From contig NZ_BDQK01000005.1 in the NCBI RefSeq assembly GCF_003864295.1, positions 186,001-250,000 of the forward strand: a stretch of DNA of 64,000 nucleotides, written 5' to 3'. The notes under the pieces were generated by a model. The model saw nothing but the letters and a program-made list of their open reading frames with translations. It was not told where the DNA came from and did not search any database. Positions within the stretch are counted from its first letter, which is position 1; each line of letters opens with the position of its first letter. Shown here one piece after another: positions 1 to 9,202 of the stretch. Made by a program: the position numbers and the translations under genes. Source of the stretch: Aphanothece sacrum FPU1. Its GTDB lineage: Bacteria > Cyanobacteriota > Cyanobacteriia > Cyanobacteriales > Microcystaceae.

Positions 1-77
1 ATTGATGAGGGAGTGCTTATTGATTCCGAAGTTTCCCTCATGTCCCAAATTTCATCTAGACAGATTACCCATAAACT

Positions 78-1502
78 ATGATATCAACAGAGCTAAAAAC
101 AGCCAACTCAGGAAAGGATTATATTCCCGAAATTATCCCCGGACAAAAACAGAGATCGCCCAATCAATCTCTATTACCTCTGAGTGCCAGCATTAACAAA
201 AATGACTGTTTAGAAATCGGTGGATGTGATTTAAAGACCTTAGTAGAACAATTTGGTTCCCCCCTCTACATCCTAGATGAATTTACCCTACGCACCGCCT
301 GTAGTCAATATCGAGAAGCTTTTAATACTTACTATCCAGGCATTTCTCAAGTTATTTACGCCTCAAAAGCTTGGAGTTGTTTAGCGGTTGTTAGTATTGT
401 AGCTAGTGAACAATTAGGCTTTGATGTGGTATCAGCCGGAGAACTTCATACCACTGTAACCGCCTTAGAAAAAATGGGCTACTCCCCCGAAAAAATAGCC
501 AATCAAATCTATTTTCATGGCAATAACAAATCCGTCGAAGAACTTCAATTAGCCATCGCAATAAAATGTACTATTATCGTCGATAATTGGTTAGAATTAG
601 AAACCCTAGTTAAATTAGGTAATCTCAATCCCAATAATCCCATCCCCATTCTTCTAAGATTAACCCCAGGCATCGAATGTCATACACACGAATACATTCG
701 CACGGGACACTTAGATAGTAAATTTGGCTTTGATCCCCATCAAATTGAAGCCGTTTTTACCTATGTTAGTCAACAAAAAGCTCTCAATTGTAGAGGATTA
801 CACGCTCATATTGGTTCCCAAATATTTGAACGTCAACCTCATCAAGATTTAGCAGATGTCCTAGTCAAATGGATAAAAAAAGGACAAACTTACGGACTAA
901 ACCTAGAAGAATTAAATATTGGCGGAGGTTTAGGTATTCGTTATACTCAAAGTGATGATCCCCCCAGTATCGAAGAATGGGTTAAAGCCGTCAGTCAAGC
1001 TGTTACCAAAGCTTGTCTTGCCGAAAATATTCCCTTACCCAAACTCATCGCCGAACCAGGGCGATCGCTGATTGGTTCGGCTTGTGTTACAGCTTATACC
1101 ATAGGCAGTCGGAAAGAAATACCAGAAATACGGACTTATCTAGCAGTTGATGGAGGAATGTCAGATAATCCCCGTCCTATCACCTATCAATCCCTTTATC
1201 GGACGATTATTGCCAATCGGATGTCAACCCCCTTAACAGAAACTGTCACCGTCGCTGGTAAACATTGCGAATCAGGGGATATCCTAATAAAAGATGCCCA
1301 GTTGCCTCAAACACAACCAGGGGATATTCTAGTAGTGATGGGGACAGGAGCCTACAACTATAGTATGGCTTCTAATTACAATCGTTTGCCGCGGCCGGCG
1401 GCCGTCTTAGTCCAAGACGGAGAAGCCAATCTAATCGTGCAACGAGAAACCATTAACGATCTTATTCGACAAGATCGTCTACCTGACAGGCTTTTAGCTT
1501 AG
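78..1502 (+). CDS. lysA: Diaminopimelate decarboxylase
   Basis: Converts meso-diaminopimelate to L-lysine and CO2, the last step of lysine synthesis; it is a cytosolic PLP enzyme. The 474-residue product has the fold-type III alanine-racemase-like barrel. K97 in a YASK motif is the expected Schiff-base lysine. HIGSQ, GGGLG and EPGRS segments form the phosphate and active-site loops, and CESGD (C397) with the late GAYNYSMASNYN segment completes the dimer active site. About 45 residues precede the conserved fold, which I read as an N-terminal extension; no strong ribosome site confirms the ATG. It heads the lysA-cdaA-uppS order known from other cyanobacteria, a link between peptidoglycan precursors and envelope signalling. 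Identification is firm. Confidence 0.95.
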   Translation: MISTELKTANSGKDYIPEIIPGQKQRSPNQSLLPLSASINKNDCLEIGGCDLKTLVEQFGSPLYILDEFTLRTACSQYREAFNTYYPGISQVIYASKAWSCLAVVSIVASEQLGFDVVSAGELHTTVTALEKMGYSPEKIANQIYFHGNNKSVEELQLAIAIKCTIIVDNWLELETLVKLGNLNPNNPIPILLRLTPGIECHTHEYIRTGHLDSKFGFDPHQIEAVFTYVSQQKALNCRGLHAHIGSQIFERQPHQDLADVLVKWIKKGQTYGLNLEELNIGGGLGIRYTQSDDPPSIEEWVKAVSQAVTKACLAENIPLPKLIAEPGRSLIGSACVTAYTIGSRKEIPEIRTYLAVDGGMSDNPRPITYQSLYRTIIANRMSTPLTETVTVAGKHCESGDILIKDAQLPQTQPGDILVVMGTGAYNYSMASNYNRLPRPAAVLVQDGEANLIVQRETINDLIRQDRLPDRLLA

Positions 1503-1560
1503 CTGAATGCCTAATTGTTCTTATTGTCTTGAGTGATCTTTCATCTTGTCGTCCTCCATC

Positions 1561-2478
1561 ATGTCGGGTGAGCCTCCTGACCATCGCTGGATGCCCTCAG
1601 AATTGATCCATAACAGTCTTGACATTGGTTTAGTGCTGTTATTAACCTACTTGATGCTCCTCGCTATTGGGGAGCGTCGTACCCTATGGATGGTTCGGGG
1701 GCTAATTATTGTAATGTTGGCAGCAGTGATCAGCGAAAAGCTACAATTAACACTGCTCAATTTTGTGTTGGAAAAATTAGTTTTAGGGGCCGCCGTGGCC
1801 ATGGCCGTTATTTTTCAAGGAGAATTTAGACGGTTTCTTGAATTGTTGGGTCGTGGACAAATCCTAAAATTGTTTCAGGGGCGACGACCTGCCCCTAAAG
1901 TTGATAGTGTGATTGATGAAATTGTCGATGCGGTTAAAGAACTTTCCCAAAACCGAACCGGGGCCCTGATGGTGCTGGAAACTTTTGCCTCTGTTGATGG
2001 CCGAGTTTTTGTCAATTCAGGGGTTCCTTTAGATGGGGAAGTATCAAAAGAACTGATTCAGACTATTTTTCAGCCAAAAACTTTACTTCACGATGGAGCA
2101 GTTTTTATTCGGGGTTCTCGTATTATCTCGGCTGGGGTCATTTTACCCTTATCCGAACAAACCACCTCCCGTCAGTTGGGAACTAGACATCGGGCCGCTA
2201 TGGGCATTACCGAAAGAGTGGATAATTGTTTATGTATTATTGTTTCTGAAGAAACGGGTTCGATTTCTTTAGCCGAAAGGGGAGTTCTTGATCGTCCCCT
2301 AACTAGCAGTAAACTAAAAGAGTTACTCGAGCAACGATTTTCTCTCCTGGTTGAGCGAGAATCTGTTGCACCAGCTTGGGGTGTCCTCAGCCGTACCATT
2401 AGGGGAAAAGTCCGAAATCTATTGCAAAAACGTACTGTTAATGGTTCTTCCTCGAACTCATCAGAAGATAAGAAATGA
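1561..2478 (+). CDS. cdaA: Diadenylate cyclase CdaA (DisA_N/DAC domain membrane protein)
   Basis: Makes cyclic di-AMP from two ATP at the membrane. Hydrophobic segments cover roughly the first 95 residues and anchor the protein, and the DAC domain follows. The catalytic motifs DGA (within LLHDGAVF) and RHRAA (within GTRHRAAMG) are both present. The frame stays open up to a TTG at 1546; the ATG at 1561 is chosen for lack of a ribosome site at the TTG, and an ATG at 1591 is also possible. Its end overlaps the uppS start by four bases (ATGA), so the two are probably translationally coupled. c-di-AMP controls potassium and osmotic balance and cell-wall turnover in bacteria; its targets here are inferred only. 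Confidence 0.9.
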   Translation: MSGEPPDHRWMPSELIHNSLDIGLVLLLTYLMLLAIGERRTLWMVRGLIIVMLAAVISEKLQLTLLNFVLEKLVLGAAVAMAVIFQGEFRRFLELLGRGQILKLFQGRRPAPKVDSVIDEIVDAVKELSQNRTGALMVLETFASVDGRVFVNSGVPLDGEVSKELIQTIFQPKTLLHDGAVFIRGSRIISAGVILPLSEQTTSRQLGTRHRAAMGITERVDNCLCIIVSEETGSISLAERGVLDRPLTSSKLKELLEQRFSLLVERESVAPAWGVLSRTIRGKVRNLLQKRTVNGSSSNSSEDKK

Positions 2479-3224
2479 CTGTTAAGCCCATTGTGTTAGA
2501 CATTTTACCCACTGATCTCGATCACGCCCGTTTGCCTAAACATATCGCGGTGATCATGGATGGCAATGGACGCTGGGCCAAGCGTCGTGGACTGCCTCGT
2601 ATTATGGGACACCAACGGGGTGTAGATACTCTCAAAGACTTATTGCGTTGTTGTCGAGATTGGGGTATTCCGGCCTTAACGGCTTATGCTTTTTCTACGG
2701 AAAATTGGGGCCGCCCTCTCGAAGAAGTGGAATTTCTCATGACTCTGTTTGAGCGGGTCTTGCGTCGTGAATTACGGGAAATGATGGAGGAAAACGTTAG
2801 AATTCGTTTTGTGGGCAATTTAGAGGCTTTACCTCCTTCTTTACAAGATGAAATCTCTCGTTCCATGCAGGATACTCAAACTAATACCGGAATTCAGTTT
2901 ACGGTAGCGACTAATTATGGGGGACGACAAGAAATTATTCAATGTTGTCAGGCGATCGCCACTCAGGTTAAACAAGGTTTAATTAATATTGAAGACATTG
3001 ATGAATCAGTGTTTGAGGGTTATTTGTATACTACAGGTATTCCTCATCCTGACTTATTAATTCGTACCAGTGGAGAAATGCGGCTCAGTAATTTTTTATT
3101 ATGGCAATTAGCTTATGCTGAAATTTATGTGACCCAAACTCTTTGGCCAGATTTTAATAGGGAAGAATTTCACCAAGCATTGTTAGCTTATCAACAGCGA
3201 GAACGACGCTTCGGTAAAATTTAG
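2475..3224 (+). CDS. uppS: Isoprenyl transferase (undecaprenyl diphosphate synthase family)
   Basis: A cis-prenyltransferase that condenses isopentenyl diphosphate onto farnesyl diphosphate to give the C55 lipid carrier for peptidoglycan and polysaccharide export. The 249-residue length is normal. [13 protein letters not shown] holds the catalytic Asp (D29) and the diphosphate-binding [18 protein letters not shown] and the late [19 protein letters not shown] block are family hallmarks. The start overlaps cdaA by four bases, which supports the chosen ATG and an operon. Family members can differ in product chain length, so the exact polyprenol is not proven. Confidence 0.95.
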   Translation: MTVKPIVLDILPTDLDHARLPKHIAVIMDGNGRWAKRRGLPRIMGHQRGVDTLKDLLRCCRDWGIPALTAYAFSTENWGRPLEEVEFLMTLFERVLRRELREMMEENVRIRFVGNLEALPPSLQDEISRSMQDTQTNTGIQFTVATNYGGRQEIIQCCQAIATQVKQGLINIEDIDESVFEGYLYTTGIPHPDLLIRTSGEMRLSNFLLWQLAYAEIYVTQTLWPDFNREEFHQALLAYQQRERRFGKI

Positions 3225-3294
3225 CAACATTTCCTTTGGTGAAACGGTCAACTCTGGTTTATAGTAGCGGCAAGTGTTATCTTTTTAAATCGTC

Positions 3295-3645
3295 ATGTTG
3301 ACTTCTCGCAAGGATCAGAAAAACACCGTAAATGTCACTAAATATCTACCCCAACTCTCGGAAGCTAAACAATTAGAAGCCGAACAAAAGAAAAATGTTC
3401 TAATTCTTGTTGAGAACCTAATGGAGCGCGAAGAAGCCACATTTAAGATGATTATTGATTGTCTTTATGATGTTGGTTCCGTTAACTATATTAATAAAAA
3501 ATTTAAAGTTCGTCCGGTTAATCGCATCATGCGATTGATCGCTCGTTTGTCTAAATCAGGGTTTCGGACTATTGCTTTTTATTGGGTTAAAAAAAATTCT
3601 CCTAAGATAATTGTCGATTGGCTGTTATCTAAAGTTAAATTTTAA
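3295..3645 (+). CDS. Conserved-looking hypothetical protein, 116 aa
   Basis: I do not recognise a named family. The product is basic and mostly helical by composition. Residues about 25-50 form a charged helix, followed by a segment with VGSVNYINKKF and RPVNRIMRLIARLSKSGFRTIAFYWVKK, then a hydrophobic C-terminus ending in LLSKVKF. No signal peptide or clear membrane span is visible. It follows uppS on the same strand after 70 bases, so it may be read with it or from its own promoter. A palindromic repeat begins 16 bases after its stop. Codon use looks like that of its neighbours, so I treat it as a real gene of unknown role. Confidence 0.6.
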   Translation: MLTSRKDQKNTVNVTKYLPQLSEAKQLEAEQKKNVLILVENLMEREEATFKMIIDCLYDVGSVNYINKKFKVRPVNRIMRLIARLSKSGFRTIAFYWVKKNSPKIIVDWLLSKVKF

Positions 3646-3660
3646 CAAGCAGGAGTTGCC

Positions 3661-3796
3661 GTAGGGGCGGGTTTTTGACAATGTTAGATAAACTGATTTA
3701 TGTAAAAAAAACTCCGGCGGGTTTATCTAGTTTTTTTGTGAGAATCATGGATTTATGTAAAAAACCCAGGGCGGGTTAAGAAAAACCCGCCCCTAC
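3661..3796. repeat. Double-unit palindromic repeat of the GGGGCGGGTT family
   Basis: The element is bounded by perfect 16-bp inverted arms, GTAGGGGCGGGTTTTT and its complement. Inside lie two variants of a unit containing TTATGTAAAAAAC and GGCGGGTT. Relatives occur at 9091-9202 (double) and 37107-37170 (single), and a partial copy lies near 12745-12782. It sits between the 116-aa gene and rlmD. It may act as a bidirectional hairpin or terminator; mobility is an inference. Confidence 0.75.
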
Positions 3797-3835
3797 TACA
3801 CATATTATGTAATTAATTTTGTCTACTTACTTACT

Positions 3836-3919
3836 AATTCATAATTCATAATTCATAATTCATAATTCATAATTCATAATTCATAATTCATAATTCATAA
3901 TTCATAATTCATAATTTAT
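3836..3919. repeat. Heptanucleotide tandem array, 12 copies of AATTCAT/AATTTAT
   Basis: Eleven copies of AATTCAT and one AATTTAT run without interruption to the base before the rlmD ATG. A 15-copy array of the same heptamer lies at 24101-24205, just ahead of another start codon. Short heptamer arrays are a known class in cyanobacteria (STRR sequences). Copy number would change the distance between any upstream promoter and the rlmD start, and no Shine-Dalgarno sequence is visible in the array. Confidence 0.9.
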
Positions 3920-5290
3920 ATGTATCAACAAGGAAATCTCATTCAAATAGATATTACTGATCTTAGTAATACGGGGGATGGAGTCGGACGTTTTGAAGGA
4001 CGAGCCATTTTTGTACCGGATACGGTAACAGGCGATCGCGTTTTGGTGCGTCTACTTCATCTGAAACGTCAATATGCTCACGGGAAATTACATCAATTAT
4101 TGATTCCTTCTCCCCATCGTCTGCGTCCTAGTTGTATCGTGGCTGATAAGTGTGGAGGATGTCAATGGCAACATATTGATCACAGTTATCAACTAACAAT
4201 AAAACAACATCATGTCACAGAAGCTTTAGAACATATCGGAGGGTTTATTAATCCTCCTGTTGCCCCTATTATATCTTCTCGTGATGAACTTAACTATCGC
4301 AATAAAGCAACTTATCCTTTGGGTTTGTCATCTACCGGAATGGTTCAAACAGGTTATTATCGTCGTCAAAGTCATCAATTAGTTAATATTAATCAATGTC
4401 CTATACAAGATAATCGCCTTAATCCTTTATTAGCAGAAATTAAAGGAGATATTCAACAACAAGGCTGGACAATTTATAATGAAACTAAGCATTCTGGACA
4501 ATTACGCCATCTTTCTCTACGCATTGGACGGCGAACCGGAGAAATGTTATTAACTTTAGTTAGTACAGAAAAAACACTCAAAAATCTAACTCAACAAGCT
4601 CAAATATGGTTAGAACGGTATACAAATTTAGTCGGAGTTGCCCTTAATTATCATCCTGAGCGAGGTAATGTCATTTTTGGAGAAGAAACCCTTAATATTG
4701 CCGGCCGACCCTATTTAAGAGAGAATTTCGCGGGTCTGGAATTACATTTACGGGGTGATACCTTTTTTCAAGTTAATACAGAAGCAGCAGAAGCTTTATT
4801 AAATGGGTTGTTAGCAAGACTCGAATTAACAGGAAAAGAACGGTTAGTGGATGCTTATTGTGGTATTGGAACTTTTAGTTTACCTTTTGCGTCACAGGTC
4901 GCAGAGGTTCTGGGGATTGAAATTAACCCTAATTCCATCATCCAAGCTCAAGAGAATGCTCAAATTAATGGGATTAAAAATGTCACTTTTAGACAAGGCA
5001 GGGTAGAAACTATTTTACCTCAACTTCCATGGCATCCCGATGTAGTCATTCTTGATCCTCCCCGTAAAGGTTGCGATCGCAAGGTGATTGATACCCTGAG
5101 AAACCTTCAACCTACTTACTTAGTGTATATCAGTTGTCAGCCAGCCACCTTAGCACGGGATCTCCAACGACTCTGTAAAGATGGAATTTACCAACTTTTA
5201 TGGGTACAACCTGCAGATTTCTTTCCTCAAACCGCTCATGTTGAATGTTTAGCCATTCTTAGACATTTAGACATAAATGTGTTATTATAA
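3920..5290 (+). CDS. rlmD: 23S rRNA (uracil-C5)-methyltransferase, RlmD/RumA family
   Basis: An S-adenosylmethionine-dependent enzyme that methylates C5 of a uracil in 23S rRNA. An N-terminal TRAM domain (about residues 1-60) precedes four cysteines, C72, C78, C81 and C160, spaced as in the 4Fe-4S site of RumA. The SAM domain shows DAYCGIGTFSLPF, then ILDPPRKG, the catalytic Cys C406 in YISCQPATLARDL, and the general base E442. The 456-residue length is usual. The ATG directly follows a heptamer array, so initiation lacks an obvious ribosome site. The family includes paralogues acting on other positions (RlmC/RlmCD), so the exact target base is inferred. Confidence 0.88.
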   Translation: MYQQGNLIQIDITDLSNTGDGVGRFEGRAIFVPDTVTGDRVLVRLLHLKRQYAHGKLHQLLIPSPHRLRPSCIVADKCGGCQWQHIDHSYQLTIKQHHVTEALEHIGGFINPPVAPIISSRDELNYRNKATYPLGLSSTGMVQTGYYRRQSHQLVNINQCPIQDNRLNPLLAEIKGDIQQQGWTIYNETKHSGQLRHLSLRIGRRTGEMLLTLVSTEKTLKNLTQQAQIWLERYTNLVGVALNYHPERGNVIFGEETLNIAGRPYLRENFAGLELHLRGDTFFQVNTEAAEALLNGLLARLELTGKERLVDAYCGIGTFSLPFASQVAEVLGIEINPNSIIQAQENAQINGIKNVTFRQGRVETILPQLPWHPDVVILDPPRKGCDRKVIDTLRNLQPTYLVYISCQPATLARDLQRLCKDGIYQLLWVQPADFFPQTAHVECLAILRHLDINVLL

Positions 5291-5681
5291 ATAATAGTTG
5301 TTTTGACAGGTTTAATTTTTTTTACGCTCATTTTGTCCCAACAAATCAGCATAGCTTAGTTTACTCTAAAAGTCAATTAATCTAAAGATTCAATTAAATG
5401 TGGCTTATGAATTTTTTAAGAATCAATCAGACTGAATAATTGCGAAATATATTGTATCCTAATGAGTTCAATGATGAAAAGTCATAGCAAAAAATGATGA
5501 ATCAAGATCAACGAAAGCAAAAATTTAATTTATTTCTTTTTTTTTATAGTAATCATCAAGCAATATTTATGACCTCTTAAAAATCGTCAAATAAAGAATT
5601 TAGCGAGGTCTAGCTGTGCGATGGCTGGCTAAAAAATGAATTTTCATTCCTATTAAACGATTAGTATTAGAGGTAAACCAC
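5291..5681. other. Gene-free AT-rich stretch
   Basis: No open frame, tRNA or strong hairpin is visible in these 391 bases. The stretch is AT-rich with homopolymer T runs near 5538-5548. It presumably carries the promoter and 5' leader of the RsbW-like gene, but I cannot point to a convincing -10/-35 pair. Confidence 0.5.
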
Positions 5682-6134
5682 GTGATTTCTATTTCACTGC
5701 CTCCTACGAGAAGAAGCTGGAGTACAATGAGCTTCACTTCCACCCTTTATTTATGTCCTGTACTTGATTTACTGTTAGCAAAGATCCCTTCATATTTAAA
5801 GCCAGAAATCAGGTTAGGATTACAAGAAGCTTTAGTTAATGCGGCCAAACATGGTAACAAACTTGATCCAACTAAGTCAATTGTGGTGAAGTTTTCTGTT
5901 ACTAAAGAGGGATATTCTTGGCTTATTTCTGATGAAGGGGCAGGATTTCCTGAATCCTGTAATTGTAAAGATTGTCCCCCTCATGACTTACCCCCTGAAG
6001 AATCTGAACATGGTAGGGGTTTGTGCTTGTTACATGAAATTTTTGATCAAGTCCATTGGGAAAAACAAGGGGCCCAATTAAGACTTTGTAAACAAGTCAA
6101 GAAAAACAAGCAGAAACAGGCGTTATTCGCTTGA
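5682..6134 (+). CDS. Anti-sigma regulatory factor-type HATPase (RsbW/SpoIIAB-like)
   Basis: A 150-residue GHKL ATPase-kinase domain of the type that phosphorylates anti-sigma-factor antagonists or binds sigma factors. The N-box lies at E49-H57 (LQEALVNAAKHGN), the G1 box at 84-89 (DEGAGF) and the G2 box at 111-114 (GRGL). A cysteine-rich insert, CNCKDCPP, lies between G1 and G2. The frame begins with GTG; the segment MISISLPP before the first internal Met looks like conserved protein rather than leader, so the GTG start is preferred. No partner STAS or PP2C gene adjoins it, so the partner is unknown. Followed at once by a triple-hairpin repeat that may terminate the transcript. Confidence 0.85.
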   Translation: MISISLPPTRRSWSTMSFTSTLYLCPVLDLLLAKIPSYLKPEIRLGLQEALVNAAKHGNKLDPTKSIVVKFSVTKEGYSWLISDEGAGFPESCNCKDCPPHDLPPEESEHGRGLCLLHEIFDQVHWEKQGAQLRLCKQVKKNKQKQALFA

Positions 6135-6139
6135 TTTCC

Positions 6140-6221
6140 CTCAGCCTAAAGGCTGAGGCTATATGGACGAAGCCCGCGAAGGCGGGCTTCGTTTTGATAG
6201 CTGCACCTTTAAAGGTGTCAG
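6140..6221. repeat. Multi-hairpin palindromic repeat (cloverleaf family), single copy
   Basis: Three hairpins follow each other: CTCAGCC-TAAA-GGCTGAG, then AAGCCCGC-GAAG-GCGGGCTT, then CACC-TTTAAA-GGTG. The connecting GGCTAT and TTCGTTTTGATAG segments recur in the copies at 8913-9034, 13213-13868, 46433-46622 and 47455-47645. It lies between two convergent genes and could serve as a two-way terminator. Confidence 0.8.
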
Positions 6222-6224
6222 CGT

Positions 6225-6515
6225 TTAATGCTGTTTAGTTGAATTACCGTGTCCTGGACAAGGAAGAGGAGAGATAGAACGGTCTAACCAACCTGTAGCC
6301 TGATGGAGATGAGGGAGAGCTTCTTGAGGTTGTTCCTTAAGTAAAAATACTAACGCAGCCGCTAATTGTTGTTGCGCTTGTGCTTGGCGATCGCCTTTAA
6401 GACTGTGCCACTGATTGGGAGTAATAGTTAGCTTTTCGGCCAAAGCTTGAGCTAAAGCGAGGGGAGTAGCCGATTGTAACTGGTCGGTATTAGATACAGA
6501 TGAGGTGTTCAACAT
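6225..6515 (-). CDS. Small conserved-looking hypothetical protein, 96 aa
   Basis: Not assigned to a named function. From the ATG at 6515 it encodes 96 residues with a helical core: PLALAQALAEKL, NQWHSLKGDRQAQAQQQLAAALVFLL and QEALPHLHQATGWLDRS. This resembles small soluble helical proteins common in cyanobacteria. The tail PLPCPGHGNSTKQH is polar. An alternative TTG start lies nine codons upstream. It is convergent with the RsbW-like gene, and the two stops flank the hairpin repeat. No signal peptide or membrane span is visible. Confidence 0.6.
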   Translation of the reverse strand: MLNTSSVSNTDQLQSATPLALAQALAEKLTITPNQWHSLKGDRQAQAQQQLAAALVFLLKEQPQEALPHLHQATGWLDRSISPLPCPGHGNSTKQH

Positions 6516-6863
6516 AGGAGGTAAGATAAAGTGCAAAATCAAACCTTCCTAAATCTACTCAAAGTTGAGCAAACTTAAGTCAGGTATAGTATTACCAGTG
6601 AAGATGAAGGTGATAGATGTGCAAAGTACGATTAGAAAATAATCGTACGCCTTGGATTAATTGTTAGTTAGCTTTGGTGAGTTAGGTTGAATAGCTAGAT
6701 CTAAATTATAGCACAAATAGAAGCGAGGGCTTTTAATATTTTTGTGTGGAACCTGCGTCTGCACCTTGTAAGTCTCGTCCCCGTTTGAACTTCCTTGATT
6801 TACGTCAATGACTTTTGTGTAATACTGATTGATGGGGAATAAATAACAACAATTGCCGTCAAA

Positions 6864-7250
6864 ATGTCTCAATCCGAGCCAAATCACCCACCCAGTCAAA
6901 ATGAGGAATTTGACCATACCCTCAGAGAACTAGAGCGATCGTTAATTGCTCTAAAAACCCGCTACAAAGAAATTCAAGAAGCACAGAAACGTCAAGGCGA
7001 ACTTGAGCAAAGCTTACAAGACAAACAAGCCACCTATCCCGAATTAGAGCGAGAATTACAAAATATTCAAGATGAATTACAACAATTATCTCTAACATTA
7101 GAAAGTAATTTACTCTCGGATGGAGACGTGAAAACTTTATTTTGGGAAGGGGTAAGACGAGGATTATTAGGGGAAATGTTTTGGCAAATTATCCGATTTG
7201 GTGGCTTAGGAGTGCTTATCGGCTGGTTATTGAAAACGTGGGCTAATTAG
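6864..7250 (+). CDS. Coiled-coil protein with C-terminal membrane anchor, 128 aa
   Basis: No named family is recognised. Residues about 15-90 are strongly heptad-like and rich in Glu, Gln, Leu and Lys, as in ELERSLIALKTRYKEIQEAQ, which predicts a long coiled coil. The C-terminus, WQIIRFGGLGVLIGWLLKTW, is one hydrophobic segment that would place the coil at a membrane. It ends eight bases before rnc on the same strand, so the two are probably cotranscribed. A scaffold or tethering role is only a guess. Confidence 0.7.
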   Translation: MSQSEPNHPPSQNEEFDHTLRELERSLIALKTRYKEIQEAQKRQGELEQSLQDKQATYPELERELQNIQDELQQLSLTLESNLLSDGDVKTLFWEGVRRGLLGEMFWQIIRFGGLGVLIGWLLKTWAN

Positions 7251-7258
7251 TAAATCAA

Positions 7259-7945
7259 ATGGCTAAATTACCTTCTTTTAACAATCCAAGCTTATTAGAC
7301 TGTGCCTTGACTCATCGTTCCTATGTCAATGAACACCGAGGGGCCATAGAACATAACGAACGCCTAGAATTCTTAGGAGATGCCGTCTTAGGGTTTGTGG
7401 TAGGAGAACTTTTGTATCGGCGTTATCCCGAATTAAGCGAAGCGCAATTAACCCGTTTACGCTCTAGATTAGTCGATGAACCCCAATTAGCCAAATTTGC
7501 GGCTCAATTAGGCATTGGGGAGATTATGCACTTAGGACAGGGGGCCATTAAAGATCGGGGACGAGAAAACCCGTCTTTGCTCAGTGATACCTTTGAGGCT
7601 ATGGTGGGTGCTTATTTTCTTGATTCAGGGATGGAAGCAGTACAGGAATTTGTGCGATCGCTGTTTGAAGACGCAATTAATGATTTAGTTATGCCTGAGT
7701 CGAGAGTGGTGTCTGTAACTATTATTGATGTGAAAAACCGTCTACAACAATGGGCCTTAGCCACTCATCAAGAAGTCCCAGAATACTTTTTAATCGGAGA
7801 ATCAGGACCAGATCACGGTAAAGAATTTACTTTTGGAGTACGCATTAAAGGTCAAGTTTATGGCATAGGAAAAGGCAGACGTAAACAAGATGCCACCAAA
7901 ATAGCGGCCGAAAATGCCCTCAAACAGTTGGGAGAATTTGTCTGA
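7259..7945 (+). CDS. rnc: Ribonuclease III
   Basis: Double-strand-specific endoribonuclease for rRNA and mRNA processing. The signature ERLEFLGDAVLG (about 35-45) carries E37 and D41, and DTFEAMVGAYF carries D110 and E113; together these are the Mg2+ ligands of the catalytic dimer. A double-stranded-RNA-binding domain spans about residues 155-226, ending in GKGRRKQDATKIAAENALKQL. The 228-residue length is standard. Cyanobacteria often carry additional mini-III forms; this is the full-length type. Confidence 0.96.
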   Translation: MAKLPSFNNPSLLDCALTHRSYVNEHRGAIEHNERLEFLGDAVLGFVVGELLYRRYPELSEAQLTRLRSRLVDEPQLAKFAAQLGIGEIMHLGQGAIKDRGRENPSLLSDTFEAMVGAYFLDSGMEAVQEFVRSLFEDAINDLVMPESRVVSVTIIDVKNRLQQWALATHQEVPEYFLIGESGPDHGKEFTFGVRIKGQVYGIGKGRRKQDATKIAAENALKQLGEFV

Positions 7946-7997
7946 GAAACGTTAAATTTAAAATAACCAATTGACATCAAGAATTTAAAGGGTATTC

Positions 7998-8897
7998 ATG
8001 GCGGATCAATTAATACGGGCCACCGCAGCAGAGGGCGGAATTAGGGCCGTGGGCATTATTTCCACTCGACTGACAGAAGAAGCTAGACAAAGACATAAAC
8101 TTTCCTATGTCGCTACTGCTGCATTAGGTAGGGCCATGACTTCAGGGTTATTACTCGCTTCTAACATGAAACGAGAAGACTCTCGCGTTAATCTTCGCAT
8201 TAAAGGCAATGGCCCTCTGGGAGGGTTATTAGTCGATGCGGGGTTAGATGGCACTGTACGGGGTTATGTAGCCCATCCTGATGTGGAATTACCCCCTAAT
8301 GCTAAGGGTAAACTGGATGTGGGTGGGGCTATTGGTAATGAAGGCTTTCTTTATGTGGTACGAGATGTGGGTTATGGTTATCCCTATTCGAGTACGGTTG
8401 AGTTGGTTTCAGGGGAAGTGGGGGAGGATGTGGCCCATTATTTAGCTACTTCTGAACAAACTCCTTCTGCTTTATTGGTGGGGGTATTTGTGGGGGCGCA
8501 AGGAGTAACGGCTGCAGGTGGTTTATTATTACAAGTAATGCCCAAAGCTTCTAGAGATGAGGAATTAGTGGCGACTTTAGAATCTCGTGTGGGTGCGCTT
8601 TCTGGTTTTACTCCTTTGTTACAAGCGGGCAAAACTTTACCGGAGATTTTTGAGGAATTATTGGGAGATTTAGGATTAGTTATTTTCCCTGAAGTTCAGA
8701 TGTTACGTTTTGATTGTCGTTGCTCGTTTAGTCGGGTTTTAGGGGCGTTAAAACTGCTCGGAGAAGCTGAGTTACAAGATATGATTGAGAAGGATGATGG
8801 GGCGCAAGCGACTTGCGAATTCTGTGGGGAAGTTTATCAAGCCAGTAGTGATCATTTGACTCAATTAATTGACGATTTACGCACTGAATCTGTTTAA
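7998..8897 (+). CDS. hslO: Redox-regulated chaperone Hsp33
   Basis: A holdase chaperone that unfolds its C-terminal zinc centre under oxidation and then binds unfolding proteins. The 299-residue protein has the N-terminal fold starting ADQLIRATAAEGGIRA and the four zinc cysteines C240, C242, C273 and C276 in the CxC...CxxC arrangement. It lies 52 bases after rnc on the same strand. A multi-hairpin repeat follows its stop. Confidence 0.95.
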   Translation: MADQLIRATAAEGGIRAVGIISTRLTEEARQRHKLSYVATAALGRAMTSGLLLASNMKREDSRVNLRIKGNGPLGGLLVDAGLDGTVRGYVAHPDVELPPNAKGKLDVGGAIGNEGFLYVVRDVGYGYPYSSTVELVSGEVGEDVAHYLATSEQTPSALLVGVFVGAQGVTAAGGLLLQVMPKASRDEELVATLESRVGALSGFTPLLQAGKTLPEIFEELLGDLGLVIFPEVQMLRFDCRCSFSRVLGALKLLGEAELQDMIEKDDGAQATCEFCGEVYQASSDHLTQLIDDLRTESV

Positions 8898-8912
8898 TAA
8901 ACATAGCACTAT

Positions 8913-9034
8913 CCCACCCACACCCTGCCAAGGGTGGGGTTAACTGTACAAAGCCTGTCTACACAGGCTAATGTTAATAAAAGTCCGCGCTCGTCGGGCT
9001 TTGTTTGTATAGCCACAGGCTTTAGCCTGTCGGC
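8913..9034. repeat. Multi-hairpin palindromic repeat (cloverleaf family), divergent copy
   Basis: Hairpins seen in order: CCCACCC paired with GGGTGGG, then GCCTGT-CTAC-ACAGGC, then a GTCCG/CGGGC stem, then CAGGC-TTTAG-CCTG. The outer segments TGTACAAAG and CTTTGTTTGTATAG are partly complementary, so the middle hairpins can be enclosed by a long stem. The stem bases differ from the other copies while pairing is kept. Confidence 0.7.
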
Positions 9035-9090
9035 GTTTAGGACTAAGTTGACACTAATAAACGGCCGTTGACCCCTACGTATAATAAAAC

Positions 9091-9202
9091 AGGGGCGGGT
9101 TTATTTTATTTTTTGTCAGCATCATGAAATTTTGTCAAAAACCCAGGGCGGGTTTATTTTATTTTTGTCAGCATCATGAAATTTTGTCAAAAACCCGCCC
9201 CT
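9091..9202. repeat. Double-unit palindromic repeat of the GGGGCGGGTT family
   Basis: Two near-identical units of about 56 bp lie in tandem, each with GGGCGGGTTTATTTTATTTTTGTC and ATGAAATTTTGTCAAAAACCC parts, bounded by AGGGGCGGGTTT and its complement. The right end supplies the stop codon of the PLD-nuclease gene at 9201-9203, so that coding sequence ends inside the repeat. Confidence 0.8.

Noticed and set aside
2-196. A 64-residue frame overlapping the start of lysA
   Set aside because: It overlaps the real lysA start in another frame and shows no recognisable protein features.
6657-6917. Reverse-strand frame of 86 residues upstream of the coiled-coil gene
   Set aside because: It overlaps the start of the better supported coiled-coil gene, and its translation looks like reversed intergenic DNA.
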